64,000 bases of DNA from Sipunculus nudus. Its lineage: Eukaryota > Annelida > Sipuncula > Golfingiida > Sipunculidae. The position numbers and the translations under genes are program-made. Below the pieces are notes generated by a model that saw only the letters and a program-made list of their open reading frames with translations, did no database searches and was not told the origin of the DNA. Below, piece after piece: positions 10,001-21,717 of the stretch. The stretch's first letter is position 1, and every line of letters begins with the position of its first letter. The stretch spans positions 4,726,339-4,790,338 of the forward strand of contig CM049316.1 in NCBI GenBank assembly GCA_026874595.1, in the 5' to 3' direction.

Positions 10001-13000
10001 AATTTAGTTAAAATCAGACCCCCACTTCTTGTATGTTGTTCTGTTATTTACCTTAATTGATTTTCAGTCACAGGTGAGAAAGCTTGGTGGGAAGAATGAG
10101 GAGATGGGATTCAAGTTGTCCACTTTTAAATCCTTTATATGAATCATCATAATAACCCGCACTCTCCTAATTTGTAAATATAAAAGCTGAAGCATAGACC
10201 TGCCAGGCTGTTTGTAATAACATTTGCCATTAAAATGTGAAATATAAAATTCTAAATAGATGTTACTGCATCTGTGCCATCTCATTACATTGTTGGTTTC
10301 AGCATTGGGTTTGATTCATAGGTAGGTGTTGCCATCTTGTGGCAAAAACAAAACTAGTTCATCAGCTATAAACTGTTTAATCAGAGGTGTTCCAGTTGCT
10401 TTGTTAAACAACTGAAGATAAAGTGTCTGTTTTGTCATGTGATCAGGCAGAGACAGAGCTACAGAAGGCAGCGGTTGATGCCTCCTGGTCCAATAAACAT
10501 CTTGAGGAAATGATGGACAACTTTGAGAAGAAAAAACTGGTTGATCTGAAGGTAAGATAGTTGTGTGAAAGGTATGAATTACCTCAGCGGCATAGGTACC
10601 TGAAGGTTAACTACAGGTCACAACCAAAATGAAAAGTAAATTTATTATGCCTCAGGAATTTAAAGTTTTATATCAGCTACAGGTTAATACTCAGACATTT
10701 ACTGCAGTGTCTTGGCTACAGGTTAGTACTGTAGTGTTTTGGCTTCAGGTTGGTACTCGGACATTTACTGTAGTGTCTTGGCTACAGGTTAGTACTCAGA
10801 CATTTACTGTAGTGTCTTGGCTACATGTTGTGACTTTTAGGTTATTCCTGGCACTCTGCATGTAAAACCTCAAATCTAGGTGGCTTACTCCTCATTCAGT
10901 AGACAGCGCCACCTACAGGCTGTGGAACACCAGGGTTGGCAAGTTTTAGGCAGGAAGGTTTTAACCATAGGTTTTTACCTGGTTAAAACTGCCCCGCCTA
11001 AAACAGGTTTTGGGCAGGTTTTAGGCACCAAAAGTGCCTAAAACCCATATTTGTTTAAATTTTTACATAAAGATCTATAAAACTACCAAACTGGCTGGGG
11101 TGATGCAGTCACAAAGCTTTGCTGGGCTTCTGGAAGGTTTCAGGTATTACAAGTAATGCATGATTTCCTGTTGGCTGGCATCATGCAGTCTTCAAAGAGC
11201 CTGTATAGGTTTCTTGAGCATGAAACCATGTTTGTGTGGCACATAGTTTCATTGGCCAATGTAATGTCATTATCAGGACCCTTTGGGTTTCCTAATGAGT
11301 GCTCTGCTACCTGGAATGATGTAATAGAGCCTTCATTATGCCTCCTGTAACTTAGTGTGAGGCAGGGTATCAGGGAAGGGGGGGGGGATGGGGGGGGGGG
11401 GGCAGGGGGGGCAGGTCAGACTGGTTAATTACTATTTATCAGGGTGATGGGGTAATAAGACCCAATGGTCATAAGTCCTACTAATGTGTACTAGTAGATG
11501 TTCATGTTAACTTTAATACATGACTAGGATGATCCAATCAAAGTCCTTGCCCTGAAAATTGTTCATGAGTCAAACTTTTTACTGAGTGATGCAGTCAGGG
11601 CCCCTGACCATGACATGTGGGTTTCTCAGGCCTTACATGGCCAAAAAGTGATTATGAATATTCTGTTGTTGGCAACATATTCACTGCAATATATTTTATC
11701 ATTATTTTCAGTTTTATACTAATTATAGTGTTTCATGAGGGTTCATTTTCACAATCTAATCATACAGTTAACATAGCATTTCCATCCTTATATAGACAAT
11801 AAGTATGTGCACAAAATCTAAAAATTTGACAATGGATGACCTAGCTAAGGAAATAAACAACTCGTGGAAATCTTGTTAATTATCAGATAATGTAAAAGAT
11901 AATATCATATTTTAGTTTATGGCTAGCATAAAAGATCTCTTGTTATTTTTAAAATCAATCTTTTGCTTTTTGCCATTTGATGCTACAGGCATTCAAACAT
12001 ACATGTTATGTCAGTGAGACTACAGTATAAAGGACTTTTCATCAGTGTAAATGGAACAACTTTTTCAATTGGGGAAAAGCTTTCGCATATATCACAAAAT
12101 TTAATCCCTTGTGATCAAAAAGCCAATCCAAGAATCTGGTTATAAGCTTACCGTATTAGCATTCATTTATAAATTGGCAGTAATGGAGGTGGGAGACCTC
12201 AGAATATGATTTTGGGATACAAGCCAAAACTGTCATTTGGAAAACCTGAAGTAGTGTTATATTCATTTGTTGCTTTTGTTTGTATCATGGTTTATTTCTT
12301 GAGTTTGAATAAAGTGTTCCTAACTTTAAATTTGTTGAGCATATTTCTGTAATCCATTTAGCTGTGTAACTATAAAACATAGTTTAATGCAGTTAACTGC
12401 AAGTCATAGGTGAGGGTAAGTTAGGTTTTAGGCAGTTAAAGGCATTTTTAGGCAGGTTATAACCTATTTTAGGCAGTTAAAGGCATGTTTTAGGCTCTGC
12501 CCTGCCAAAAACAGGTTTTGGGCAGCCTAAAACCCAACCCTGTGGAACACATTAAAAAAGTAGTTTGGTGTGGTTATTATACCCCGGTCTTATGACGGGA
12601 GTATTATGGTATACTCACCCTCTGTCTGTCCAGTCACTGCAATAACTTACAAAGTCTTTGATGGATTTTTCATGATACTCACCATAAGTACTTCCCAACA
12701 GATTATCTCGCCCAAGTTTGATTATGGGAAATGTCCACACATATTTAATAAGGTCACAGGTCACTCGGCTACTTTGTGGTTTCGCCGCAATAAATTACGA
12801 AGAACATGAAGGATTTTGATAAAATTCATCAGAAATGTTATACAATAAAATATCTTGCGCAAGTTTTAATTCCAGCAAAATCCATGCATATTTAATGAGG
12901 TCAGAGGTCACCACACTTTGGAGGTACCTTGGTGACTAAAAAAAATCCTGTGGATTTACGTGAAACTCATTATACATATTTACCAATATACTTTCTCACC

Positions 13001-16000
13001 TGATTTACATTCTCATAAAAATTAATGCATATCCAATGAGGTCAGAGGTCACCACACTTTGGAGGTACTTGGTAACTTTAAAAAATCCTATGGATTTACA
13101 TGAAACTCATTATACATATTTAACAATAGTTTCTCACCTGTTTTACATTCTCATCATAATTCACACATATTTAATGAGGTCAGAGGTCACCAGATACACA
13201 ACAGGGGTATTATGCACATTTGCTCTTGTTTTCATATAGGATTGTCATCAGTGCCCTCTGCTGGCTAGCATTCAAACCTCGAAATAGTTAGCTTGTGATT
13301 CTGTGGGAGATAGAGCCACAATGAAAGTGCTGTACATGGATAGGTTCACTAACTACTTCTTGCACACAGGTTTTAAACAAATCATTAAGAATTAAACATT
13401 AATGTAATTCTAACCAATCTGTATGGATTCAAGATATTGATACAATATTGACAAATCAGTAGAAATCCAAGAATTTTATACAGAATATGTTGGAATCCAA
13501 GATTTTTATACCATTCTGGTGTAATAGTCTTTCTTTGAATGATCTAGTGTTAAAAAAGTATGATATTTGACATATTTGTTATATTGCAGGTAAATAGTCA
13601 TAGCACTGTTGATTTATATCAGTTATAGGTTTCTTCAAAGATCTTTCTCATTTTGGCCATGTATACTTTTTGGTTTAAATGTAAAAAACCAAATGATGTA
13701 TACCTAATAGAAACCTCCATGGTTTATTACAGTTTTTTCATACAGGAACTTTCAAAACGTTCTCAGGAGATAAGATGACACTCGTCACTCTTTTGATCTT
13801 TCCAGAAAGTTCTCCAGGAGTTTGTAAACATTGAGCTGTTATTTCACGCTAAAGCTCTGGAGATGTACACGCGATGCTTCCACAGCCTGGAGAGGATGAG
13901 TGAGGACGATGATCTGGAGGTAACTGTGTTACATTAATATTACTCTTACTGGGGTATGTTTGTGTGTAACATTGTGACATTAATATAACTCTTACTGGGG
14001 TATGTTTGTGTGTAACTTTGTGACATTAATATTACTCTTACTGGGGTATGTTTGTGTGTGAATTTGTTACTTTAATATTACTCTTACTGGGGTATGTTTG
14101 TGTGTGAATTTGTTACTTTAATATTACTCTTACTGGGGTATGTTTGTGTGTAACTTTGTGACATTAATATTACTCTTACTGGGGTGTGTTTGTGTGTAAC
14201 TTTGTGACATTAATATATCTCCTACTGGGGTATGTTTGTGTGTAACTTTGTGACATTAATATTACTATTACTGGGGTATGTTTGTACGTGTCTGCAGGAT
14301 AACTTTTGAAATGGTTCATTGTTGACAGTAAAAATATACAGACAGATAAGTGTTCCAGTATCATGAATAAAATGTAAAAAGAAGATAAAAAATAGTACAG
14401 TGTGTAACTTTTGTTTTATTGATCAGGATATTATTCTAATTTAAATAATGTTCAATATTTTATAGATATTCATGTTATGGAAGCAAATATAGTTCAAAGG
14501 TACATATGCAGTCACTCACACATGTATACATTCTGTGCTGGGAAAATTCTCACTTAAATACTTTAACTTTTTCATATGCAGCAATTCAGGAATTCCCTCC
14601 GACCAAACAGTACTCAGTCTCGCCTGGACATGCAGCAACGAGCCTCATCAACCAGATCGCTGAACACGACAGACCAGTCTCGTGGAACACCTGGTCAGCA
14701 TCGTCGTCACTCAGACACCCCAGCACTGCGCCCATCTTCAAACGCTTACAACGGTAGAAACTCACAGGTGAGAGTGTCATGAAAGTCTCAGTGTGGTCTG
14801 ACCCAATCACATTTGTTGTCTTTAGTATCATAATACCCATATAAGTTTATAGGTTTAGTTATGAAATTACCCACTAGATACCAGATATTTTGACGGACTT
14901 GCCCCACTATCTGTGATGGATTGCTAGGTCCGACTCGGTGGAGAAGGGGCGTACTGCAGCCTCACTGCTTTTTGCAACATTTTTACCAATGGTGAGTCAC
15001 TGTAACCATAGCGCAGTGAAATGTCCATTTAGATAAGATTCCCAGTATATGATATGTTATTATTTCAAATTAAAAGAAATAATTTTTAACTGCTAGTTCA
15101 TTTTTTAAAAATAGAAAAACAGTAAAAAATTCCTGAGTTTGATTTTCAAACAAATATTTATGTACAAATCGGATGAAAAGGAAGGTTTTATATTCCAGGT
15201 TACAAAGAAAGTACATGTACGGCATTTTAATGTGAAACAGGTTGGTACTGCATGGATTATTAACAGGGGAGAGACTATAACATTTATGCATGAGCTTGAC
15301 AGGTCTGAACTACTCTGAATGAGAGCTTGATCACTGGCAGGTAGTGATGATATATAAACTAACCCATACCATAAAGGATGTGTCCTTAAAATCATCTCAT
15401 AAAATTACTCTGATGGTGGTTGTGTATGTTCTTTGGTCTGAAACTTTGTAGTTATGTCTTCAGTTGCAGTTCATGGGGTTATTAATATTTGGGTTTCACA
15501 TAGACTTTAACAATCAAGCAGTTCTTTCACACAAATCTCAGGTGAATGAGGCTGGGTACTCTTTAATATACTTGTGATTGGTTATCTTGTGAATACTTCT
15601 GATTTTGTGATGATGTGAACTGCATAATTAAAACTATATATTTACAAACAAAAGGTTACTATTAATTAATATATTTTATAATGTAGGTTGTTATACCAAA
15701 ATCAAGCCTGGTCAGTGGTCCTCATAATCTGTACTTCTTCTGAGAGTTCAAGTTAACTTTTGACTTTGTAGAGATTTATAACTCATGAAAATGAAAACAC
15801 TGCAGATATACCAGAATCCTTATTATATTTAAAAATAAAATTTAATAAATAAATAATACAGATTTGGTGCCTGATTACTGCTGTTTTAACATTTCCTATT
15901 GGTGGTAATATTAAATTTTAAGTTTTAAATCACTTCAACAATTTGAGCAGATCTTTTTTATTTCAAGGAAATTAACATATATGTAAAACATTAATTGTTG

Positions 16001-19000
16001 TAAGACCAGGAGTGGTTGATAGAAAAGAAATAGATTATTTGAAATGTAATGCTAATTCATTTCTGACCCTTTGTTAATTTGCTTTTAACAAGCTGGCTAG
16101 ATTGACAGTAACTATGTTCTCCTGCAGACATTAGAACTGAATCTCTTTGATCTCTTATGGTAGATTTATATGATATATTTCGGCTTCAGTGACTTTAAGA
16201 AAAGTAAACATAACTCATCTGATATTATTATAAAGTACCTTTGCCATAGAAATGCTAAATAAATAGAATCTTTAAAGATAGTGGAGCTATAAAATTGAGG
16301 CATACTCTATGCAACATGACAAGTAGACATACTGTGGAACTACTTCCAAAGTACTAATTTCTGTGATCTAAGGGTAGAGCACAGGACTCAAAGCTGGCAG
16401 ATCATGAGTTTGAATCTCAGCTGTGGCCGTGAGATTTTTCATGGTCAACCCCCTCCCAGGATGAGGGTTCTGCGAGCTTAATGGGAAGGCTGCATGTGTT
16501 TCACTCACATATGAGTGCGCCTTTTGGGGTTTCCTTTGTGGTATGACCCAGCAGTGCGAATAATTACACACAATAATCACAGGGCCTGGTTAACACTAGG
16601 ACATAAAATGACAGGAAGCATGTGCTGCCGCCCTGTCATGTAGTCCAAACCCGAATGAAATTCTGCAGTTGTTCACACTTTGTTAAGCTAGCATTAAAAA
16701 ATAGGTGGTTACCTAAAAAAAATTAAAAAAAAAAACCCAATTGGTTAAGTAAAACCTGCCGTGTGTTATAAACCATCTGTGGGACTGGTCAAAAGTAATC
16801 TTAATTTACAGGTGGTCTTATAAGAAAGGCCAGTTATATTCATTGTGAATGTTTTTGGTTCACTCCAGATGGCCTCAATAAACATGTGGTCTTACTAGAC
16901 AGGTGGCCCTTCAGACAGGTTCTTCTGTAAACTATATAGTATCAAATTCTGCATTCGTAAAAAAATATAACAACTTGCATGTGTTAGTACTAGAGTGTAG
17001 GTTACTATGCATCAGGAGGCTTTAGATTTGAGATTGTATTATTTATTCACCAGAGTGACCAGTTCTTATCGGATTTCAACACACAGACTGCATGAGCTTG
17101 CATAGTGAAAGGTAACAATGCGTCAGGAGTGATAAATACAAACTAATAATGAATGTGTGTTAATTACTGCAATTAAAATGAGCTTTTTTTGTGTCCTTGA
17201 ATTTTACTGGTAGCTCATGTTTGCAGTGGGAATGAACAGGCGTGATTGCCGAGTCAGTGTAGCAGTATATGAATATAAATATAATATCATTCCCCAATTA
17301 CTAACCTTTTGTGTGCAGTACATATTGCTTTCTGTTTTATGTAATAGAAAATTTATTAATGTCAATCTTGTTCGTAAATGTATGCTACATCAGTTGCAGA
17401 AATAATCACATGATGTTAACGTCCACATCTGATTGGCCAGGAATGTTTTAAATCAAAACTGAGTTGATTCACCTGTAATAACCACCTCTGTGTAGAAGTG
17501 TAAAGATGGGTTATTGATTACATTGACCTCTAAAATGACATTCATGGTCATTTGCTGAACATAAATCTCCAGGTTTTCGTGACCAATATACCAGTGGTCT
17601 TTACCCTACCCAGTATTAATTATGTTAACTCTGAACAATATGGCTCTGATCTTGGTTACAACTGTACCACAAGTCAAGCCTATATGCATAAACAGGCATT
17701 ACTCTTCAAAGATCCCTGTGCATTTTTTCTCTTTTTTCAAAATTTTTGATCTCTTGAAAAGTCCTTAATAAGTCAACCAACTCTTCTTAAATAAAATGAA
17801 AGTTTATAAAATTTGGATTTAAGTTTTGTGTTGAATTATAATATGTGAACACTGTCTGACCTTGAAAATGACTGTGAAGGTCACATGCCACTTTGGCAAC
17901 CAAGCAATTACAATACGTTGGACCATGGTGATACTTTCTATTATGGTCAGAAGCGGATCCAGGGGGGTCCAGAGGGTCTGGACCCCTCTTTCCTGTCGCT
18001 GCAACCTTTTTTATAGAGTTTCAGACCAAATTTTACAGCTTGGACCCCCCCCCCCCTTTTCCAGACCTGGGGACCTTTTTTTTAGGAATTTTATGAGTTC
18101 TCCTGGGTTGGACCCCCCCCCCCCCCTTTTCCTGAATCCTGGATCCGCCCGTGATGGTTGCCAGTTTTGAACAAAATATGCCTTCTCAGGCTGTTAGTAT
18201 GTTTGATGGGGTTGGCAGCCAGCTACTCCAACAATCTTGATTGAAGTTGTGTCTATATTTTTGGGAAGGGCAGATACCAGCCTGTCTGATGGCTCTATTT
18301 TTAGCTTTCCTGTTGTAGTTCATTGTGTCGTATACCAATCAGTCAATATGGGGATGATCATATCTTGTGAAACTATGTGATGACTCATGATATATGATAT
18401 GATGAAACTACCAGGTCAAGAATGATACATTATCTCACCGAGCAACATGTAGTGTGACGATACCATAAATTACTTTATACATAAAAGATGTATTATGATT
18501 ATGATTCCAAACCAATGTTCTTCCGTCTTCATAAAAAGATGAAAAATCTTCCTCTCACAGAATTTATTTTCAAACCATAAATCAAATTCCGTGTTTGTCA
18601 TACCATTGTCCATATGTTTCAGGATTGATACTGCATCTGAAATAGCCCCTTCTATTGGCTTAATTATGAAGTTATTAGCCAATCAAATGTCCTTTCATAG
18701 GTTTCTGACCAACTACATTTCATGGTACATGCTTCAAAGACTGTTTCAAATGTCAGAGGATGTATCCCTAAGTATGATCGAATATCATCAATCTTTCATT
18801 ACAGGAACATCTGACAATATCAGTTCAGTATCTGATATTTTTCTTTATGTACTGATGCACCACTGTGTAATTGCAGCCCTTGAAACTATTGAGTTAGATA
18901 GATCCCCACATGGTTCACAATTAGATTATTGTATATTAAAGTGATCTATGAATCATTCTACAAATTGACTTTAAATTTTGAGCTTATAAGGTTCTGAATC

Positions 19001-19617
19001 ACATCCAATTAGTCATTATTATTACCTATTATTGTGACACTTCTTTTTTATTTGATCTCATTCTCACAACTAGGCATTCTCATTTGATTCAACTGTTGTG
19101 CATTTATTCACCTATCTATTTTAGTCATTCTGTTGTTTATCTTTAGCCAGACATTGTTTTATTATGATTACTGCTACTTTAATAAAATAGCCAAACCTTG
19201 AGGAAGTATCCTAATGGTAATTTGACAAGCAACCTTAAATTCTAGAGTAAAATCATTGGGGAATTTTATGAAAAAAAGTACACAGCTTATTGTACCAGTA
19301 ATGAGTATACACTTATTTTGCTGCACAGGCTGCTAAAGAAGTCTCTTGAGAGGAGATCTGTCAACTCATCTTTTCTCTTAGCACAATTCACAAGTGACAA
19401 AAATTTTAAATGTAATCAACAAAAGTAAAGCCATATGTAGTAAAACTCACTTATATTTGATTTAACCTCACAGTATGATGACTATGAAGATGATGATGAC
19501 GATGATGACTATGAGAGTGAAGATGAATATGAAAACAAGTTCCAAGCCAGACCACAGAACCCTCGATCCCAGCCGACCAGGTCCCCCGCCCCTCAGCCGC
19601 AGAGCCGACGAAAGTGA
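4045..19617 (+). CDS. CIBAR1: CIBAR1/FAM92 family: CBY1-interacting BAR-domain protein
   Basis: Ten coding exons: 4045-4076, 7328-7443, 8531-8655, 8975-9043, 9315-9416, 10068-10073, 10447-10551, 13806-13919, 14582-14767, 19474-19617. They sum to 999 nt, 332 residues plus TGA, in phase throughout. The family is recognised from TNVEKHFGDLC (23-33), RKTSKLRDKGDEL, NPSDRHTISQAETELQ (about 142-155), FRNSL and an acidic tail (286-304, mostly D/E/Y). Known members form a curved BAR dimer that works with Chibby at the mother centriole/ciliary transition zone. The BAR domain here covers roughly 10-223. The C-terminus from 224 is Ser/Gln/Arg-rich and likely disordered; it is longer than in the vertebrate protein. 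Exon 6 is only 6 nt (Ser-Gln). The first coding exon is 32 nt and the ATG follows CAAA. Introns 1, 2, 7, 8 and 9 host mobile elements or arrays. Confidence 0.92.
5258..6431 (+). pseudogene. Relic transposon ORF: Cys-rich PHD-like finger, 21-residue repeats, broken tail
   Basis: After an acceptor-like CCTCCAG, the frame from 5263 encodes CDCCDGWQHLKCNTG and later WMCQPCRQ. This Cys/His spacing resembles the PHD-like finger in many transposon-derived invertebrate proteins, including MULE/FLYWCH types; that link is from general knowledge and not firm. It continues into 21-residue units of the form PEPVDETPEEATTAAPLDLL (+Q). The third unit ends at a TGA near 5595, and later units carry out-of-phase insertions. 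Downstream open pieces (to about 6176, and 6171-6431 encoding SREQVSRILSHRSRD) are in different phases. No transposase catalytic core is seen. The coding capacity is broken. Confidence 0.6.
5441..6060 (+). repeat. 63-67 bp minisatellite inside the transposon relic
   Basis: About nine tandem units with the core GATCTGCTTCAGCCCGAACC and GTAGACGTGACCCCGGA. The first spacings are exactly 63 bp (GAACCTGT at 5443, 5506, 5569), which keeps frame; later units gain 4 bp or so (CCGGATCGAGGAAGC versus CCGGAGGAAGC) and lose it. Confidence 0.85.
7710..8048. mobile_element. Foldback MITE (long imperfect palindrome)
   Basis: The ends CAGCGGTTATACACTGCAG (7710-7728) and CTGCAGTGTATAACCACTG (8030-8048) are inverted copies with one mismatch. 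Homology continues inward through both arms (about 150 bp each, e.g. TTGTGCATC at left against GATGCACAA at right) to a centre near 7880. The CAGNG end hints at a hAT origin, but the flanks show no clean 8-bp duplication. No coding capacity. Located in CIBAR1 intron 2. Confidence 0.75.
8049..10446 (+). other. CIBAR1 introns 2 (rest) to 6
   Basis: Includes 8049-8530, 8656-8974, 9044-9314, 9417-10067 and 10074-10446. Only ordinary AT-rich intron sequence was seen between the exons. Confidence 0.6.
10068..10073 (+). other. CIBAR1: Six-nucleotide micro-exon of CIBAR1
   Basis: TCACAG sits between a good acceptor (TTGATTTTCAG) and a good donor (GTGAGA). It is needed to give the family string RHTI-SQ-AETELQ; without it exon 5 (ending ATT) joins exon 7 (GCAGAG) in frame but lacks the conserved Ser-Gln. 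The exon 5 donor GTATCC is weak, which is the main doubt. Confidence 0.75.
10669..10830 (+). repeat. 39-bp minisatellite in CIBAR1 intron 7
   Basis: About four imperfect units of TACAGGTTAGTACTCAGACA + TTTACTGTAGTGTCTTGGC, one of them internally deleted. Each contains CAGGTTAGT or a close variant, a good match to a 5' splice site. A short open frame across it is a by-product. Confidence 0.7.
10931..12542. mobile_element. hAT-type DNA transposon with intact 8-bp target duplication
   Basis: The element starts CAGGGTTGGCAAGTTTTAGG and ends CCTAAAACCCAACCCTG, imperfect terminal inverted repeats of a hAT type. TGGAACAC is repeated perfectly on both sides (10923-10930 and 12543-12550), the 8-bp duplication expected for hAT. 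Subterminal regions hold many copies of TTTTAGGC in both orientations. The 1.6 kb interior shows no recognisable transposase, BED finger or dimerisation domain, so it is probably non-autonomous. G-tracts occur at 11379-11411. Located in CIBAR1 intron 7. Confidence 0.88.
12579..13215. repeat. Dispersed repeat with about 125-bp internal tandem units
   Basis: Begins ACCCCGGTCTTATGACGGGA and ends near GGGGTATTATGC, echoing its own start. Inside, AATGAGGTCAGAGGTCACC recurs about every 125-135 bp (near 12895, 13036 and 13175; a diverged copy near 12750) together with GGATTTACNTGAAACTCATT. The structure resembles common marine-invertebrate dispersed repeats; class not determined. Confidence 0.65.
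13920..14287 (+). repeat. 46-bp tandem array starting exactly at the CIBAR1 exon 8 donor
   Basis: Eight units of 46 bp, each GTAACTTTGTGACATTAATA + TTACTCTTACTGGGGTATGT + TTGTGT, with two units beginning GTGAAT. Unit 1 begins at the GT of the authentic 5' splice site after ...CTGGAG. Each unit therefore begins with a donor-like GTAACT or GTGAAT. Confidence 0.9.
14288..16360 (+). other. CIBAR1 intron 8 end and intron 9 first part
   Basis: Apart from exon 9 (14582-14767), this is AT-rich intron. Nothing else was recognised. Confidence 0.55.
16361..16736 (+). mobile_element. tRNA-derived SINE
   Basis: The head resembles a tRNA: A-box-like GGGTAGAGCACAGGACTC (16372-16389) and B-box-like GAGTTTGAATCTCAG (about 16406-16420) at tRNA spacing. 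A unique body of about 290 bp follows, ending in an A-rich tail (16714-16735). Orientation is the same as CIBAR1, within intron 9. The A/B boxes imply past RNA polymerase III transcription. The body family was not identified. Confidence 0.75.
17950..18155. mobile_element. C-rich dispersed repeat with AGCGGATCCAGG ends (copy 1)
   Basis: Ends AGCGGATCCAGG and CCTGGATCCGCC are inverted copies. The interior alternates GGACCCCCCCC runs with a segment CTGCAACCTTTTTTATAGAG and TTTCAGACCAAATTTTACAG. A second, diverged copy lies at 42940-43070. Probably a short MITE; no coding. Confidence 0.65.
18156..19473 (+). other. CIBAR1 intron 9, remainder
   Basis: No feature recognised. An open frame of 117 codons at 18591-18944 has no start context, no homology I recognise and an overlapping antisense frame; treated as chance. 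Confidence 0.5.
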
Positions 19618-21301
19618 TGGTGACCAGGGTCAAAAACTTGCACTTGATCAGCGCAGTCAGCTCTTAATATATATATATATGAAACAGATTGTATTGAACT
19701 GCGTCACCTTATCACATAGACTAATATATTATTACAATTGGATCCACTGGATTTTTATGCAGAAGTTTTAATATATCTAATACAGATGAATACATATACA
19801 GGAACTCATTTAAGTGGGACAAACACTCAATTCGGACCTACCTGTTATGGAATGAGATTCTAGGAATTTTAAGTACCAGTATATTAAAAGACCTTTAAGC
19901 AGGTTTATTAGTGTGTGTAAATATAAAACATATTTTTACTGATTTTAAGACTGGTACAACAAAAATTTTATAAGGTATAAACCTCGCAATATAATATATA
20001 ATAGTTCATTTGGCCTTTACCAAGACATTTGAAAAAGTGCCATTTTGGGGCAAAAGCTTTCAATATGTGATCTGGACACTCTATCAAAATGTGATACCAG
20101 TTAAAGGACTTACTTACTATACTGTACTTTGAAAAGCAGTTCTGTCATTACTGGTGCATTAGTAATTGATAACCCCCTATGCATGCTGATAGACCTTAGT
20201 ATTTAAAGTAAGTGTTAAATATAATATATTGCATGCTACCAGAATTTAGTACTTAAAGGTAGTGTCAGATAAGGCTTATATCATTTGAGCTAGTTTTTAA
20301 CATGTTTTACAAGTTTAACATGCAATGCCAACTGCTTAATTGACGCATCCACCTGTCTTTGTATTACGATTTATAGCCAAGCACTGATGTAAAGTCTCTG
20401 ATATTATACATGTACACCGTACACATATGTACCGTATACACTTAAAGACATATACATGTACATACACAGATATACTCATATTACGTGCCAATGTATGTTA
20501 ATACTATAAGCTTTTGTGAGTTATGCAGAGTTCCAGGCTATTTGGAGATGAGGTTCACATAGGTGGTGTTATTATATTTAATATTGCAAAATTTATATGG
20601 TAAAAGGACCAAGATTTAATGATATTCTCAACTTCTATTCCCTCCATTTCATATATTGAACATTTTATGTGTGCCTTGCAAGAAAAATTGTTTTATTGTC
20701 TTGCAGCCTATATAAACATATATTCTTGATAAAATTTGGTATGCTTGAATAGACATAAAATTATGATAAAAAAATCACCTAATGAGGGCATTGATTCAAG
20801 AGTTAATTGATTATGATGATTGGTCTGATGATTTATGATACAAAGATCTGATCTAGATTAGGTCTATATAGAATATATTACTTAATTTTTGTTTTTGACC
20901 AATTTTCTGTTATACAAGGTCACTGCAATATTTTAGCATTCACCTGCAACTTCAGTTTTAATATATGTGATACTGTGATACGATATGGCTTAAATGCCAT
21001 GGCAACTTGACCAAACAGGACAGTGGATCCACCATGATGACATGGAGTAGGTTAATGATGATGCGAGGGACCATACCAAATGTGTGGATGTCTGCAGAAT
21101 GTGTGCTCTTTCTTTTCATTTTTTTATATCAAACTTTTATCAGTTGGAAAAAATAACCAATTTTGAAGGGTTGCAAAAGCAAAAGAAACCTTTCAATTTT
21201 AAATATAAATAACAAATGCTAATATATGGAGTAACATAATTATCAAATACTATAAAATGATTAATTTTCAAAGGTTTCATAGATTATAGATTCTGCTGGG
21301 G

Positions 21302-21717
21302 AACAGTTAGTATTCCTCTTAATAACTGAAGGTAACAGTTAGTATTCCTCTTAATAACTGAAGGTAACAGTTAGTATTCCTCTTAATAACTGAAGGTAAC
21401 AGTTAGTATTCCTCTTAATAACTGAAGGTAACAGTTAGTATTCCTCTTAATAACTGAAGGTAACAGTTAGTATTCCTCTTAATAACTAAAGGTAACAGTT
21501 AGTATTCCTCTTAATAACTGAAGGTAACAGTTAGTATTCCTCTTAATAACTGAAGGTAACAGTTAGTATTCCTCTTAATAACTGAAGGTAACAGTTAGTA
21601 TTCCTCTTAATAACTGAAGGTAACAGTTAGTATTCCTCTTAATAACTGAAGGTAACAGTTAGTATTCCTCTTAATAACTGAAGGTAACAGTTAGTATTCC
21701 TCTTAATAACTGAAGGA
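21302..21717 (+). repeat. 32-bp tandem array, 13 near-identical copies
   Basis: Unit AACAGTTAGTATTCCTCTTA + ATAACTGAAGGT. Thirteen copies; only one internal base differs (CTAAAGG in one copy), so the array is young or strongly homogenised. It lies 1.7 kb after the CIBAR1 stop, possibly in its 3' UTR. Confidence 0.93.

Noticed and set aside
16361-16435. Possible functional tRNA gene
   Set aside because: Only the A and B box regions resemble a tRNA; the acceptor stem does not pair and a SINE body with A-tail follows.
18591-18944. 117-codon plus-strand frame in CIBAR1 intron 9
   Set aside because: No recognisable family, poor start context, overlapping antisense frame, no repeat support; probably chance.
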